This document shows, piece after piece, positions 35,560 through 43,624 of a DNA stretch of 64,000 bases. The notes beneath the pieces were generated by a model, which ran no database searches, was not told the origin of the DNA, and was given only the letters and a program-made list of their open reading frames with translations. The position numbers and the translations under genes are program-made. The first letter of the stretch is position 1. Each line of letters begins with the position of its first letter. The stretch is from NCBI RefSeq assembly GCF_029338355.1, contig NZ_CP119802.1:992001-1056000 (forward strand), given 5' to 3'. The DNA is from Halosegnis marinus. Its GTDB lineage: Archaea; Halobacteriota; Halobacteria; Halobacteriales; Haloarculaceae.

Positions 35560-37083
35560 ATGTCGGACACCTATCGGCACTACATCGACGGCGAGTGGAC
35601 GGACGGCGCGGGGTCGGAGACGTTCGACTCCACGAACCCGGCCACGGGCGAGACGCTCGGCACCTTCCGCCGGGGTACCGAGAGCGACATCGACGCGGCG
35701 CTCGCGGCCGCCGACGCGGCCGAGGAGGGGTGGCAGGCGCTCAGCCACCCCCAGCGCGCGGAGTACCTCTGGGACATCTACTACGAGCTGAAGAGCCGCC
35801 ACGAGGAACTCGGCGAGGTCGTCACCAAGGAGTGCGGCAAGGAGATATCCGAGGGGAAGGCCGACGTGACCGAGGCGTGGCACATGGTCGAGTGGGCCGC
35901 CGGCGACGCCCGCCACCCGAAGGGCGACGTCATCTCCTCCGAGATTCCCTCGAAGGACGCGTACATGCGCCGGAAGCCGCGCGGCGTCGTCGGCTGTATC
36001 ACGCCGTGGAACTTCCCGGTCGCCATCCCCTTCTGGCACATGGCCGTCGCGCTGGTCGAGGGGAACACGGTCGTCTGGAAGCCCGCCGAGCAGACGCCGT
36101 GGTGCGGGCAGATCATCGCCGAGATGTTCGAGGACGCCGGCATCCCCGACGGCGTGTTCAACATGGTACAGGGCTTCGGCGACGTGGGCGCCGAGATAGT
36201 CGAGGACGAGCGGGTCGATACGGTCCTCTTCACGGGCAGCGCCGAGGTCGGCCACGAGGTCGCGGAGAAGGTCGCCCAGCAGCCCGGCAAGCTCGCCGCC
36301 TGCGAGATGGGCGGGAAGAACAACATCGTCGTCACCGAGGAGGCGGACCTCGACATCGCCGTCCACGCCGCCGTCATGTCGAGCTTCAAGACGACGGGCC
36401 AGCGCTGTGTCTCCTCCGAGCGGCTCGTCGTCCACGCCGACGTGTACGACGAGTTCAAGGAGCGGTTCGTCGAGATCGCGAGCGAGGTGGCCGTCGGCGA
36501 CCCGCTCGACGAGTCCACGTTCATGGGGCCGCTCATCGAGCCCGAACACCTGGAGAAGGTCCGCTCGTACAACGACCTCGCGAAGGAGGAGGACGTGAAC
36601 GTGCTCGTCGACCGCACCGAACTCGACGACGACGAGATTCCCGACGGCCACGAGGACGGCAACTGGGTCGGCCCGTTCGTCTACGAGGCCGACGCCGACG
36701 CGCCGCTACGGTGTACCCACGAGGAGGTGTTCGGCCCGCACGTCGCGCTCCTGAAGTACGACGGCGATATCGAGCGCGCCGTCGAGGTCCACAACGACAC
36801 CGACTACGGGCTCGCGGGCGCGGTCATCTCGGAGAACTACCGGCAGATAAACCACTACCGCGACAACGCCGAGGTCGGGCTGGCGTACGGCAACCTCCCG
36901 TGTATCGGCGCGGAGGTCCACCTCCCGTTCGGCGGCGTGAAGAAGTCCGGCAACGGCTACCCGAGCGCCCGCGAGGTCATCGAGGCCGTCACCGAGCGTA
37001 CGGCGTGGACGCTCAACAACTCGAAGGACATCGAGATGGCGCAGGGCCTGAGCGCGGACATCAAGACCTCGTCGGACGAGTAA
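35560..37083 (+). CDS. NAD(P)-dependent aldehyde dehydrogenase family protein
   Basis: The 507-residue enzyme oxidises aldehydes to acids. The cofactor loop is WNFPVAIPFWHMAVALVEGNTVVWKPAEQTP. The catalytic glutamate is Glu249 in ACEMGGKNNIVV and the nucleophile Cys283 in TTGQRCVSSERL. The EVFGPHVALLKYDGDIE and PFGGVKKSGNG motifs are intact. The pattern suits the group that includes alpha-aminoadipic semialdehyde/1-pyrroline-5-carboxylate-like members, but substrate is uncertain. The ATG at 35560 (MSDTYRHYIDGEW) is preferred over one at 35533 by homology-like N-terminus. It is divergent from the Bat regulator. Confidence 0.9.
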   Translation: MSDTYRHYIDGEWTDGAGSETFDSTNPATGETLGTFRRGTESDIDAALAAADAAEEGWQALSHPQRAEYLWDIYYELKSRHEELGEVVTKECGKEISEGKADVTEAWHMVEWAAGDARHPKGDVISSEIPSKDAYMRRKPRGVVGCITPWNFPVAIPFWHMAVALVEGNTVVWKPAEQTPWCGQIIAEMFEDAGIPDGVFNMVQGFGDVGAEIVEDERVDTVLFTGSAEVGHEVAEKVAQQPGKLAACEMGGKNNIVVTEEADLDIAVHAAVMSSFKTTGQRCVSSERLVVHADVYDEFKERFVEIASEVAVGDPLDESTFMGPLIEPEHLEKVRSYNDLAKEEDVNVLVDRTELDDDEIPDGHEDGNWVGPFVYEADADAPLRCTHEEVFGPHVALLKYDGDIERAVEVHNDTDYGLAGAVISENYRQINHYRDNAEVGLAYGNLPCIGAEVHLPFGGVKKSGNGYPSAREVIEAVTERTAWTLNNSKDIEMAQGLSADIKTSSDE

Positions 37084-37130
37084 ACCCCCCTTCTCCCGTT
37101 CTCCCCGTCTCTCCCTATCCGTCTCTCCCC
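37084..37130. terminator. Pyrimidine-rich spacer between convergent genes
   Basis: After the aldehyde dehydrogenase stop the sequence is almost pure C and T with single G's: repeats of TCTCCC(C)G until the facing methyltransferase stop at 37131. Pyrimidine tracts follow other stops in the window (20419-20440, 52740-52775). They may act as archaeal termination signals on the plus strand. Confidence 0.35.
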
Positions 37131-37730
37131 CTACCCGTCGAGCGTCGCCAGCACGAACTCCGTGCTCGACCCGAGCGGGTCGTCGGCCGCGAGCGTTCGG
37201 TAGTCGGTGAAGCCCGCGCGTTCCAGCTGCGAGAGCGTCGCCTCGCGCCCGGGCGCGGAGAAGAACATCTCCCCGCCCATCCACCCCCGGCGGACGGTCT
37301 CGAACCGTCCCGAGGGGAGCGTCGCCAGAACCCGACCGCCCGGGCGGAGCACGCGGGCGAACTCGCGGTACACCGCCGGCTGGTCGTCGCGCGGGACGTG
37401 GAAGACGGCGTGGTAGGCGGTTACGGCGTCGAAGGCGTCGTCGGCGAAGGGGAGCGCGACCATGTCGCCGCGGACGAGCCGCGCCCCCGGGACGCGCTCG
37501 CGGGCGAGTTCGAGCGCGCGGGCGGCGAAGTCGAGGCCGACGCTCCTCGGTGGGAGGTTCGCGAGCGTGCGCGCTCCGTCGCCACAGCCGACGTCGAGCA
37601 CGTCGGGGTCGGCGGGCAGTTCGGCGAGCAGGTCGTCGAGCAGCGCGGCGTCGGAGCCGGTCGGGTCGCGCCGGCGGGCGTACTCGTCGCTGACGCCCTC
37701 CCACGCGAGCCGCACGTCGTCGCGGTCCAT
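37131..37730 (-). CDS. SAM-dependent methyltransferase, class I
   Basis: The 199-residue protein has the class I motifs: VLDVGCGDGARTLANL (motif I), VGLDFAARALELAR, VRGDMVALPFADDAFDAVTAYHAVFHV (motif III) and LRPGGRVLATLPSG. The overall pattern resembles ubiquinone/menaquinone biosynthesis-type (UbiE-like) methyltransferases. Substrate cannot be inferred. The last residues carry an acidic tail. It is followed on the same strand by the DUF7521-type gene cluster after a gap of 25 bases. Confidence 0.85.
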   Translation of the reverse strand: MDRDDVRLAWEGVSDEYARRRDPTGSDAALLDDLLAELPADPDVLDVGCGDGARTLANLPPRSVGLDFAARALELARERVPGARLVRGDMVALPFADDAFDAVTAYHAVFHVPRDDQPAVYREFARVLRPGGRVLATLPSGRFETVRRGWMGGEMFFSAPGREATLSQLERAGFTDYRTLAADDPLGSSTEFVLATLDG

Positions 37731-37755
37731 GGGGCGGCTACGCGCCCGGGGACCT

Positions 37756-38031
37756 TCACTGCTCGACGAACAGCGCGTAGAAGATGGTGGCGAAGCCGAG
37801 CGCGGTGAAAGCGCTCTCCACGACGAAGGCGAGCTGTCGGTCCACCGGGCCGATGGTGTCGACGGCCCCGGCGAGGAACGACCCCATGGTGATGATGCCG
37901 AAGCCGAGCGCGAGCGCGCCCAGCGCGTCCGCGTCCGTCCGACGGTACGCCTTGTAGCTGTAGTACGTTATCACGGCTCCGAGACCGAGGGTGACGGTCT
38001 TGAGCCCCGCGACGACGAGTGGATGTGTCAT
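37756..38031 (-). CDS. Small membrane protein paired with a regulator (DUF7521-like)
   Basis: The 91-residue protein has three predicted helices (MTHPLVVAGLKTVTLGLGAVITYYSYKAYRRTDADALGAL...). It overlaps by four bases the start of the winged-helix gene upstream. Haloarchaea repeatedly pair such membrane proteins with a small HTH regulator, so the pair could form a membrane-linked sensing unit. That interpretation is inference. Confidence 0.75.
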   Translation of the reverse strand: MTHPLVVAGLKTVTLGLGAVITYYSYKAYRRTDADALGALALGFGIITMGSFLAGAVDTIGPVDRQLAFVVESAFTALGFATIFYALFVEQ

Positions 38032-38396
38032 GTCGAGTCTCGCACCTCCTGCCACAGTTTCGCGACGCGCTCCTCGGGCGACCCGGCCGGTCGGTCCACC
38101 TCGACGGAGAGGTCGCGGTTCTCGGCCAACAGCACGTGGACGGCCTCGAAATCGACGACGTAGCGGGTCGTGTGGTGGCCGTCCGTCCGCAGTTCGGTCG
38201 ACTCCTCGACGAGCGACGCCTCGGCGAGCATGTCGAGTTTCCGGTAGACGGTCGAGCGGGCGATGTCGCACTCGCCGGCCACCTCGTCGGCCGTGTGCGG
38301 CTCGTCGAGGACGGCGATTATCTCCCGGCACGCCGGGTCGTCGAGCGCGTTCAGCACGGCCTCGATATCTATCTCGTCCGCGAACGGGTTGCTCAC
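38028..38396 (-). CDS. ArsR-like winged-helix transcription regulator
   Basis: The 122-residue protein has an ArsR-like winged helix: DIDIEAVLNALDDPACREIIAVLDEPHTADEVAGECDIARSTVYRKLDMLAEASLVEES, then a wing hairpin (HHTTRYVVDFEAV). It is coupled to the membrane protein downstream (ATGA) and to the Bat-type gene upstream (four-base overlap), so all three are one operon. Confidence 0.86.
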   Translation of the reverse strand: MSNPFADEIDIEAVLNALDDPACREIIAVLDEPHTADEVAGECDIARSTVYRKLDMLAEASLVEESTELRTDGHHTTRYVVDFEAVHVLLAENRDLSVEVDRPAGSPEERVAKLWQEVRDST

Positions 38397-39025
38397 GCCG
38401 GCACACCCCCGTCGAGGTAGTCGTCCAGCAGGGCGGCCTGCGCGCGCCGGAGCGCCTCGCTACACGTGGACTTCGCCATCCCGAGGTCGTCGGCGAGCGC
38501 CGCGAGCGAGCAGTCGCGCGGCGTCTCGAAGTAGCCCCGGTCGCGCGCGACCCGGAGGACGCGCCGCTGACGGGGCGTGAGCGGGGCGAGCGGGTCGGTG
38601 GCCGCGGTCACCGCCTCCACAGTGAAGGCGAGTCCGGCGGCGTCGAGTTCGTCGGAGAGCGCCGACAGCGCGGGGCGGGGCGCGACGACCGAGACGGAGA
38701 GCCTCCCGTCGGCGACCGTGCACGGGAACTCCGGCGGCGTGCCGGCGGCCGCGAACGCGTCGAACGGGGACGGGTCGTCGAGCGCGACGCGGCAGATGGC
38801 GGTGTCGCCGTCGCGCGCGAGCGGGTCGACGGCGGCCGCGGCCGTCTCGGCGAGCGCCCCGACGACCGCCGGGCCGTCGGCGGCCGTGACCTCGGCGAGC
38901 AGCGTCGCGCCGTCGGCGTTCGAGACGGCGGACCGGACGCGGAGCCGGGCCTCCGGACTGGCCCGAGAGACGCGGCCGAGCGGCCCGTCGGGCGGGAGCG
39001 TGACGGCGAGTCGTGCGCGTGGCAT
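38393..39025 (-). CDS. Bat-type (HTH_10) transcription regulator
   Basis: The 210-residue protein has a variable N-terminal sensing domain and ends with LTPRQRRVLRVARDRGYFETPRDCSLAALADDLGMAKSTCSEALRRAQAALLDDYL, an HTH_10 DNA-binding domain. It is divergent from the multicopper oxidase gene, with a shared 159-base promoter region carrying a TATATAAA and a GAACATGTTC palindrome. It is a natural candidate for the regulator of the copper cluster. Confidence 0.87.
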   Translation of the reverse strand: MPRARLAVTLPPDGPLGRVSRASPEARLRVRSAVSNADGATLLAEVTAADGPAVVGALAETAAAAVDPLARDGDTAICRVALDDPSPFDAFAAAGTPPEFPCTVADGRLSVSVVAPRPALSALSDELDAAGLAFTVEAVTAATDPLAPLTPRQRRVLRVARDRGYFETPRDCSLAALADDLGMAKSTCSEALRRAQAALLDDYLDGGVPA

Positions 39026-39089
39026 CGTCCCCCTCGTCCGGTCCTCGCCGTGGGAGCCACATTACCCTGCCGGGAGCGGCGCGAACACC

Positions 39090-39098
39090 CTATATAAA
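39090..39098. promoter_or_regulatory. TATA box in the divergent copper-cluster promoter
   Basis: CTATATAAA lies 60-65 bases before the Bat gene (reverse) and 87-95 bases before the oxidase gene (forward). Either direction is possible; the minus-strand spacing fits a normal short leader, while the plus-strand message would have a longer one. Confidence 0.5.
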
Positions 39099-39107
39099 CA
39101 AGTGACC

Positions 39108-39117
39108 GAACATGTTC
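39108..39117. promoter_or_regulatory. GAACATGTTC palindrome beside the TATA box
   Basis: A perfect 10-base palindrome starting 10 bases from the TATATAAA element, inside the divergent promoter of the Bat regulator and the multicopper oxidase. It is a plausible operator for the regulator encoded next to it. Confidence 0.4.
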
Positions 39118-39148
39118 ACGACAGTCCCGCCGACGCGGACTCGGCGTT

Positions 39149-39168
39149 GGGGGCTACAAGTGTCCCCC
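39149..39168. promoter_or_regulatory. GGGGG-CCCCC inverted repeat around a TATA-like element
   Basis: GGGGG (39149-39153) and CCCCC (39164-39168) flank CTACAAG, a weak TATA-like word 25-31 bases before the oxidase ATG at 39185. This second promoter would give a leaderless message. Confidence 0.35.
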
Positions 39169-39184
39169 GTATACGACGGCGTGT

Positions 39185-40327
39185 ATGACACCGGACATCG
39201 GCGCACCCGGCACTGGTATCACGCGACGGGAGTTCGTGGCCGCGACGGGGACCGCGGGGGTCGCCGCGGCGGCCGGCTGTACGACCACGACCGAGCCCGC
39301 CGTCGAGGAGCGGGGCGGCTCGCGGGCGGCGATGGAGCCGTCGCTGCCGACGACGAGTCCCCCCGAGGTCGTCGACATCAACGAGCGGGGCGGGTCGGTC
39401 ACGCTCCGGACGGTGGCGGCGGCACACGAGGTCCACCCCGGTCAGTCGATGGGCGGCCCGGTGCGGCTCCCGACCGTCTGGGCGTGGCAGGCCGACGACG
39501 GGGAGCCGTCGGTTCCCGGCCCCGTCCTCCGCGTCGAGGAGGGGACGGAGTTCGAGATAACGCTCGACAACACCGGCGTGGAGATGCCCCACACGTTCCA
39601 CGTCCACGGGCTGCAGACGACGTGGGAGAACGACGGCGTCCCGACCTCGACCGGCATCACCGTCGGGCCGGACGAGACGCACACCTACCAGTTCACCGCG
39701 AACACGCCCGGCACGCACATCTACCACTGTCACTACCAGACGCCCCGACACATCGAGATGGGGATGTACGGGGCGCTCCGCGTCGACCCCGAGGGGTACG
39801 AGGAGGCGGACAAGGAGTACTTCATGACGTTCAAGGAGTGGGACTCGCGGCTCTCGCGCCAGTTGGCCGGCGGGGACGCCACCTACGACATCACGAACCG
39901 CCGGCCCGACGTGTTCACCATCAACGGGAAGTCGGCGCCGCGGACGCTCCACCCGGAGGACGGCTCGCCGGTCATCGTCGATAGCGGCGACACCGTCAGG
40001 CTCCACCTGACGAACGCCGGCTTCCGCGCCCACCCGATGCACACCCACAACCACCGGTTCCGGGTCGTGGAGCGCGACGGCTCGCCGGTGCCCGAGGCCG
40101 CCCAGTACGCCCGCGACACCCAGAACATCGGGCCGGCCGAGCGGTACACGGTGGAGTTCGAGGCGGACGCGGACCCCGGCATCTACCTCATGCACTGTCA
40201 CAAGGTGGACCACGTCACGAACGGCTCCACGTACCCCGGCGGGATGTTGACGGGTATCGTCTACCGCGAGGCGATGGACACGGACATCTTCGCCCAACTG
40301 ATGGAGTACGCCGGCTACGAGGGGTGA
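39185..40327 (+). CDS. Tat-exported two-domain multicopper oxidase
   Basis: The 380-residue protein has a Tat lipoprotein signal (GITRREFVAATGTAGVAAAAGC). Two cupredoxin domains follow, each with HXH and HCH motifs: HFHVHG and HIYHCHYQTPRHIEMGM in domain one, and HPMHTHNHRF and MHCHKVDHVTNGSTYPGGM in domain two. The paired motifs indicate a trimer with type 1 copper in both domains plus shared type 2/3 clusters, i.e. a laccase- or nitrite-reductase-related two-domain oxidase. It acts outside the membrane. The halocyanin gene follows with a four-base overlap and is its probable electron donor. Confidence 0.86.
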   Translation: MTPDIGAPGTGITRREFVAATGTAGVAAAAGCTTTTEPAVEERGGSRAAMEPSLPTTSPPEVVDINERGGSVTLRTVAAAHEVHPGQSMGGPVRLPTVWAWQADDGEPSVPGPVLRVEEGTEFEITLDNTGVEMPHTFHVHGLQTTWENDGVPTSTGITVGPDETHTYQFTANTPGTHIYHCHYQTPRHIEMGMYGALRVDPEGYEEADKEYFMTFKEWDSRLSRQLAGGDATYDITNRRPDVFTINGKSAPRTLHPEDGSPVIVDSGDTVRLHLTNAGFRAHPMHTHNHRFRVVERDGSPVPEAAQYARDTQNIGPAERYTVEFEADADPGIYLMHCHKVDHVTNGSTYPGGMLTGIVYREAMDTDIFAQLMEYAGYEG

Positions 40328-41322
40328 TTCCGATGGCGACGCGCAGGGGGTTCATGACGGCGATGGCGGCCGGGGCGGGCGCGACGCTCGCCGTCGGCCC
40401 GGCCGCCGCACAGTCCGGCGTCGACCTGACGGACTGGCTCTCGGACGTCGACAACGCCGGGAGCGTGGTCGACAGAACCGGGACGAGCGAGACGACCGTG
40501 GCCGTCGGCGCGGACGGCAACGGCGGCGCGTTCGGCTTCGGCCCGCCGGTCGTCCGGGTCGACCCCGGTACCACGGTCACCTTCGAGTGGACCGGCGGCG
40601 GCGGGAGCCACAACGTCGTGGCCGACGACGGGAGCTTCGAGTCCCCGATGCAGGGGAGCGAGGGGGCGACGTTCGCCCACACGTTCGAGTCGGCGGGCGT
40701 CACCCGCTACTACTGTTCGCCCCACGAGACGATGGGGATGAAGGGGGTCGTCGTCGTCGGGGACGCGCAGGTGACGCTGCCCGGCGGCGCGACGCCCACG
40801 CCCACCGCGACCGAGACCGAGACGGCCGAGCCGCGGTCGTTCGACGGCTGGCTCGCGAACACCGACAACTACGACGGCGTCGTCGACCGGCGCGGCGAGG
40901 AGGAGGTCGTGGTCGAGGTCGGCGCCGAGGGGAACGGCGGCCCGCTCGCCTTCGAGCCGGCGGCCGTCCGCGTCTCCTCGGGGACGACGGTGAAGTGGGA
41001 GTGGGTCGGCCCGCGCCGCTACGACGTGGTCGACCCCGACCTCGGCTACGGCTCCGAGCAGGTCACGGGAGAGGGGTACGGCTACGCCGTCGAGTTCAGC
41101 GAGAACGGGCTCTCGAAGTACGAGTGTACGAAGTACGGCGACCAGGGGATGCGCGGCGTCGTGGTCGTCGGCGACGGCCCGCGGGAGACCCTGAGCTGGC
41201 AGGGGGTGGGTGCGGCCGGCCTGCTCGGAAGCCTGCTCGCCGTGCCGCTCGCGGCCGGGGTGCGCCTGCACGCGAAGACGACGACGCGCGCGGGCAAGAA
41301 CTTCGGCCGGGGCGACGAGTAG
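40324..41322 (+). CDS. Tandem halocyanin-domain protein with degenerate second copper site
   Basis: The 332-residue protein starts GTG at 40324, overlapping the oxidase stop, or ATG at 40333. It has a Tat signal (RRGFMTAMAAGAGATLAVGPAAAQ), two cupredoxin domains, and a C-terminal membrane helix (GVGAAGLLGSLLAVPLAAGV). Domain one keeps the type 1 copper ligands (GSHNVVADD and YYCSPHETMGM). In domain two the first ligand region reads PRRYDVVDP and the second YECTKYGDQGM, so both histidines are replaced while Cys and Met remain. A second cupredoxin without a normal copper centre is unusual. The protein is membrane-anchored and extracellular. Confidence 0.86.
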   Translation: MIPMATRRGFMTAMAAGAGATLAVGPAAAQSGVDLTDWLSDVDNAGSVVDRTGTSETTVAVGADGNGGAFGFGPPVVRVDPGTTVTFEWTGGGGSHNVVADDGSFESPMQGSEGATFAHTFESAGVTRYYCSPHETMGMKGVVVVGDAQVTLPGGATPTPTATETETAEPRSFDGWLANTDNYDGVVDRRGEEEVVVEVGAEGNGGPLAFEPAAVRVSSGTTVKWEWVGPRRYDVVDPDLGYGSEQVTGEGYGYAVEFSENGLSKYECTKYGDQGMRGVVVVGDGPRETLSWQGVGAAGLLGSLLAVPLAAGVRLHAKTTTRAGKNFGRGDE

Positions 41323-41354
41323 GCGTTTAGTCGCTCGCCCGTCTCCGTCCGCGT

Positions 41355-42326
41355 ATGTGGGAGGTCCTCGACGTGCTGCCCGGCGTGGCCCGGCGCGTCG
41401 TCGAGATAGCCGCGTTCATCGCGCTGGGGGTGACCCTCGCGGACCTGCTGGTCTCGTTCGGCCTCGTCGAGCGGGTCGCGCGCGTCTCGAAGTACCTGAC
41501 GCGCCCGGCGAACCTCCCGGACGAGGTGGGGACGGCCATCGTGACGACGGCTGCCTCCACGACGGCCGGCTACGGGATGCTCGCGGAGTTCCGCGAGTCG
41601 GGTCGCCTCTCGGACCGCGCGACGCTCGTCGCGGTGACGATAAACACGTTCTTCGGCTTCGTCCAGCACATCTTCACGTTCTACGCGCCGGTCCTGATAC
41701 CGATACTCGGCCTCGAAGTGGGGCTGTTGTACGTCGGGTCGCGCGCGGCCATCGCGCTCGCCATCACGCTGACGGGCGTCCTCGCCGGGGCGCTGCTGCT
41801 GTCGGGGCGCGACCGGGCGACCGGGCCCGTGGAGGCCGACGGCGGGGCGGTCGGCCGCGACCGGCCCGACGACCTCGCCGGCAAACTCCGTCGCGCCGCG
41901 GGGCAGGGGTACGACAAGACGAGGGACATCCTCCCGCGCCTCGCGGTCATCTACGCCGTCGTCGCGGTGGTGACGGCGAACGTGGACGTGACGGCGGTGA
42001 CGGCCGGCGCACAGCCGCTCGCGGACCTCGTCGGCCTCCCGGTGGCCGCCGCGCCCGTCGTCGCCGTCTTCGCCATCGACACGACGAACGGCGCGCTGTT
42101 CCTCGCCTCGCTCCCCGCGGGCACGTTCACGCCCGAGCAGGCGGTGGCGACGATGCTCGTCGGCGGCATCGTCTCCTTCGCCGTCTCGACGTTCAAGCGC
42201 TCCATCCCGTTCCAGTACGGCATCTGGGGCGCGGAGTTCGGCTCGAAGGTGGTCGTCGTGAACACGCTCCTGAAGGTCGGCTTCATCGGCCTCGCCGTCG
42301 GCCTCCTGCTGTACGGGCCGGTCTGA
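41355..42326 (+). CDS. Gate-domain (nucleoside-recognition type) membrane protein
   Basis: The 323-residue protein has about nine membrane helices and the duplicated Gate-like pattern: IVTTAASTTAGYGMLAEFRESGRLSD in the first half and VFAIDTTNGALFLASLPAGTFTPEQAV with FKRSIPFQYGIWGAEFG in the second. Such proteins are annotated as nucleoside recognition or spore maturation-like and may be transporters. It lies 32 bases downstream of the halocyanin gene and could be in the same transcript, but no link to copper is known. Confidence 0.75.
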   Translation: MWEVLDVLPGVARRVVEIAAFIALGVTLADLLVSFGLVERVARVSKYLTRPANLPDEVGTAIVTTAASTTAGYGMLAEFRESGRLSDRATLVAVTINTFFGFVQHIFTFYAPVLIPILGLEVGLLYVGSRAAIALAITLTGVLAGALLLSGRDRATGPVEADGGAVGRDRPDDLAGKLRRAAGQGYDKTRDILPRLAVIYAVVAVVTANVDVTAVTAGAQPLADLVGLPVAAAPVVAVFAIDTTNGALFLASLPAGTFTPEQAVATMLVGGIVSFAVSTFKRSIPFQYGIWGAEFGSKVVVVNTLLKVGFIGLAVGLLLYGPV

Positions 42327-42359
42327 GCGGGGTCGGGACACGCCGGTGTGCCATGCTAT

Positions 42360-42373
42360 GTACAACCATGTAC
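42360..42373. promoter_or_regulatory. GTACA-ACCA-TGTAC inverted repeat upstream of a small gene
   Basis: A perfect 5-bp inverted repeat with a 4-base spacer lies in an AT-rich patch (42340-42410) containing further GTAC words. It is 133-147 bases upstream of the small gene at 42507 and is a candidate operator. Confidence 0.4.
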
Positions 42374-42506
42374 GAACACGAACATTCATTACATACAGGC
42401 CCCTCGGCGGAGACACACATGCACGCTGTACACAACGCATCCTTCTGACCCTCCGAGTGCAGCGTGCGGCGACCGACCCCGAGACACCCCCCACCCCCGA
42501 GACCAC

Positions 42507-42689
42507 ATGAGCACGACAACGACGACCCGACCCCGCCCCGGCCAGCGAACCGAGACACGACCCGACCCGACGCGCTGGGAGGACGAGCGCGAGGTGACGA
42601 CGGCGAACGCGCCGCGCACCTTCGACTACCGCTGCGAGCGCCGGATGCCGAACACCGCCGACGGCGAGAACGAGTCCGTCCCGCGCTAG
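42507..42689 (+). CDS. Small hydrophilic hypothetical protein (60 aa)
   Basis: From the ATG at 42507 (MSTTTTTRPRPGQ) the protein is Arg/Thr-rich, rather basic, and has no membrane helix, then ends FDYRCERRMPNTADGENESVPR. Cysteine is single. Codon use is not very convincing, but the stop codon overlaps exactly with the stop of the facing gene (CTAG), a pattern shared by two other gene pairs here. An AT-rich promoter-like region precedes it. I do not recognise the family. Confidence 0.5.
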   Translation: MSTTTTTRPRPGQRTETRPDPTRWEDEREVTTANAPRTFDYRCERRMPNTADGENESVPR

Positions 42690-43549
42690 GGCTCCTCGTC
42701 GATGAGCACGCGCGCCTCCCCGTCGAGGACCACCTCGCCCTCGTCGTCGCGCACCCGCGTCGTCAGCCGGTAGCGCGCGTCCCCGAGTTCCTCCGCGACC
42801 GTCAGTTCCGCCGTCACGCGCGTCCCCGGCCGCACCGGCGCCGTGAAGTCGCAGTCCTGCCCGAGGTAGATGGGCATCCCCGGAAGCCGCGCGACCGCCG
42901 CCGAGACGACGCCCGTCGTGAGTACGCCGTGGACGATGCGCCCGCCGAAGCGGGTGTCGCCCGCGTACGCGTCGTCGAGGTGGAGGGGGTTCGTGTCGCC
43001 CGTCGCGTCCGCGAACGCCTCGACGTCGGCCTCGGAGAGCGTCTTCGAGAAGGTGAACTCGTCGCCGACGGCCACCTCCTCGCCCCCGACGAACGCCCAG
43101 TCGTCCATGTCGCGGAACTCGCCGCGCGCCACGTCCGGGCGGTCGGTCGCGCGGTCGCGCTCGGCGGCGTGCGGGAGCGCGTACGCGAGGTCGGTCGCGG
43201 TCAGGACCCCGCGGAGGCCGCCGTCGTCCACCACGAGCAGGTGGTGAACGCCGTGGTCGCGCATCGTCGCCGCGGCCTGTACCCCGGTGGTCGTCGGCTC
43301 GACGGTGACGAGCGTCTCCGTCATGGCGTCGGCGACGCGCGTCGCGTCGAGGTCGAGCCCCGCCGCGACGGCGCGGCTCAGGTCCCGGCCGGTGACGATT
43401 CCGACCGGCGCGTCGCCCTCGTCGGTCACGACGACGCTGCCCACGTCGGTGCCGTGGAGGTACTCCGCGACGGCCCGCAGGGGCGCGGCCGGGCCGACCG
43501 TCTCGACGTCGGTGCTGGCGAGGTCGCCGGCGGAAAGCGGCGCTGGCAT
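42686..43549 (-). CDS. CBS-pair and MaoC-like hydratase fusion protein
   Basis: The 287-residue protein has two CBS domains (MPAPLSAGDLASTDVETVGPAAPLRAVAEYLHG..., residues about 1-125), which usually bind adenosine nucleotides. A MaoC hot-dog fold follows (DEFTFSKTLSEADVEAFADATGDTNPLHLDDAYAGDTRFGGRIVHGVLTTGVV, residues about 155-285) with the (R)-hydratase motif. It could be an enoyl-CoA hydratase-like enzyme controlled by nucleotides. The ATG at 43549 is the natural start. Confidence 0.83.
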   Translation of the reverse strand: MPAPLSAGDLASTDVETVGPAAPLRAVAEYLHGTDVGSVVVTDEGDAPVGIVTGRDLSRAVAAGLDLDATRVADAMTETLVTVEPTTTGVQAAATMRDHGVHHLLVVDDGGLRGVLTATDLAYALPHAAERDRATDRPDVARGEFRDMDDWAFVGGEEVAVGDEFTFSKTLSEADVEAFADATGDTNPLHLDDAYAGDTRFGGRIVHGVLTTGVVSAAVARLPGMPIYLGQDCDFTAPVRPGTRVTAELTVAEELGDARYRLTTRVRDDEGEVVLDGEARVLIDEEP

Positions 43550-43624
43550 GGGGGGAGCGACGACCCCGCGCCACAAGAAGCCCACCGGGGAGAGCCTGAA
43601 GGTCGCGCGGGCCGAAGGCGGGGT

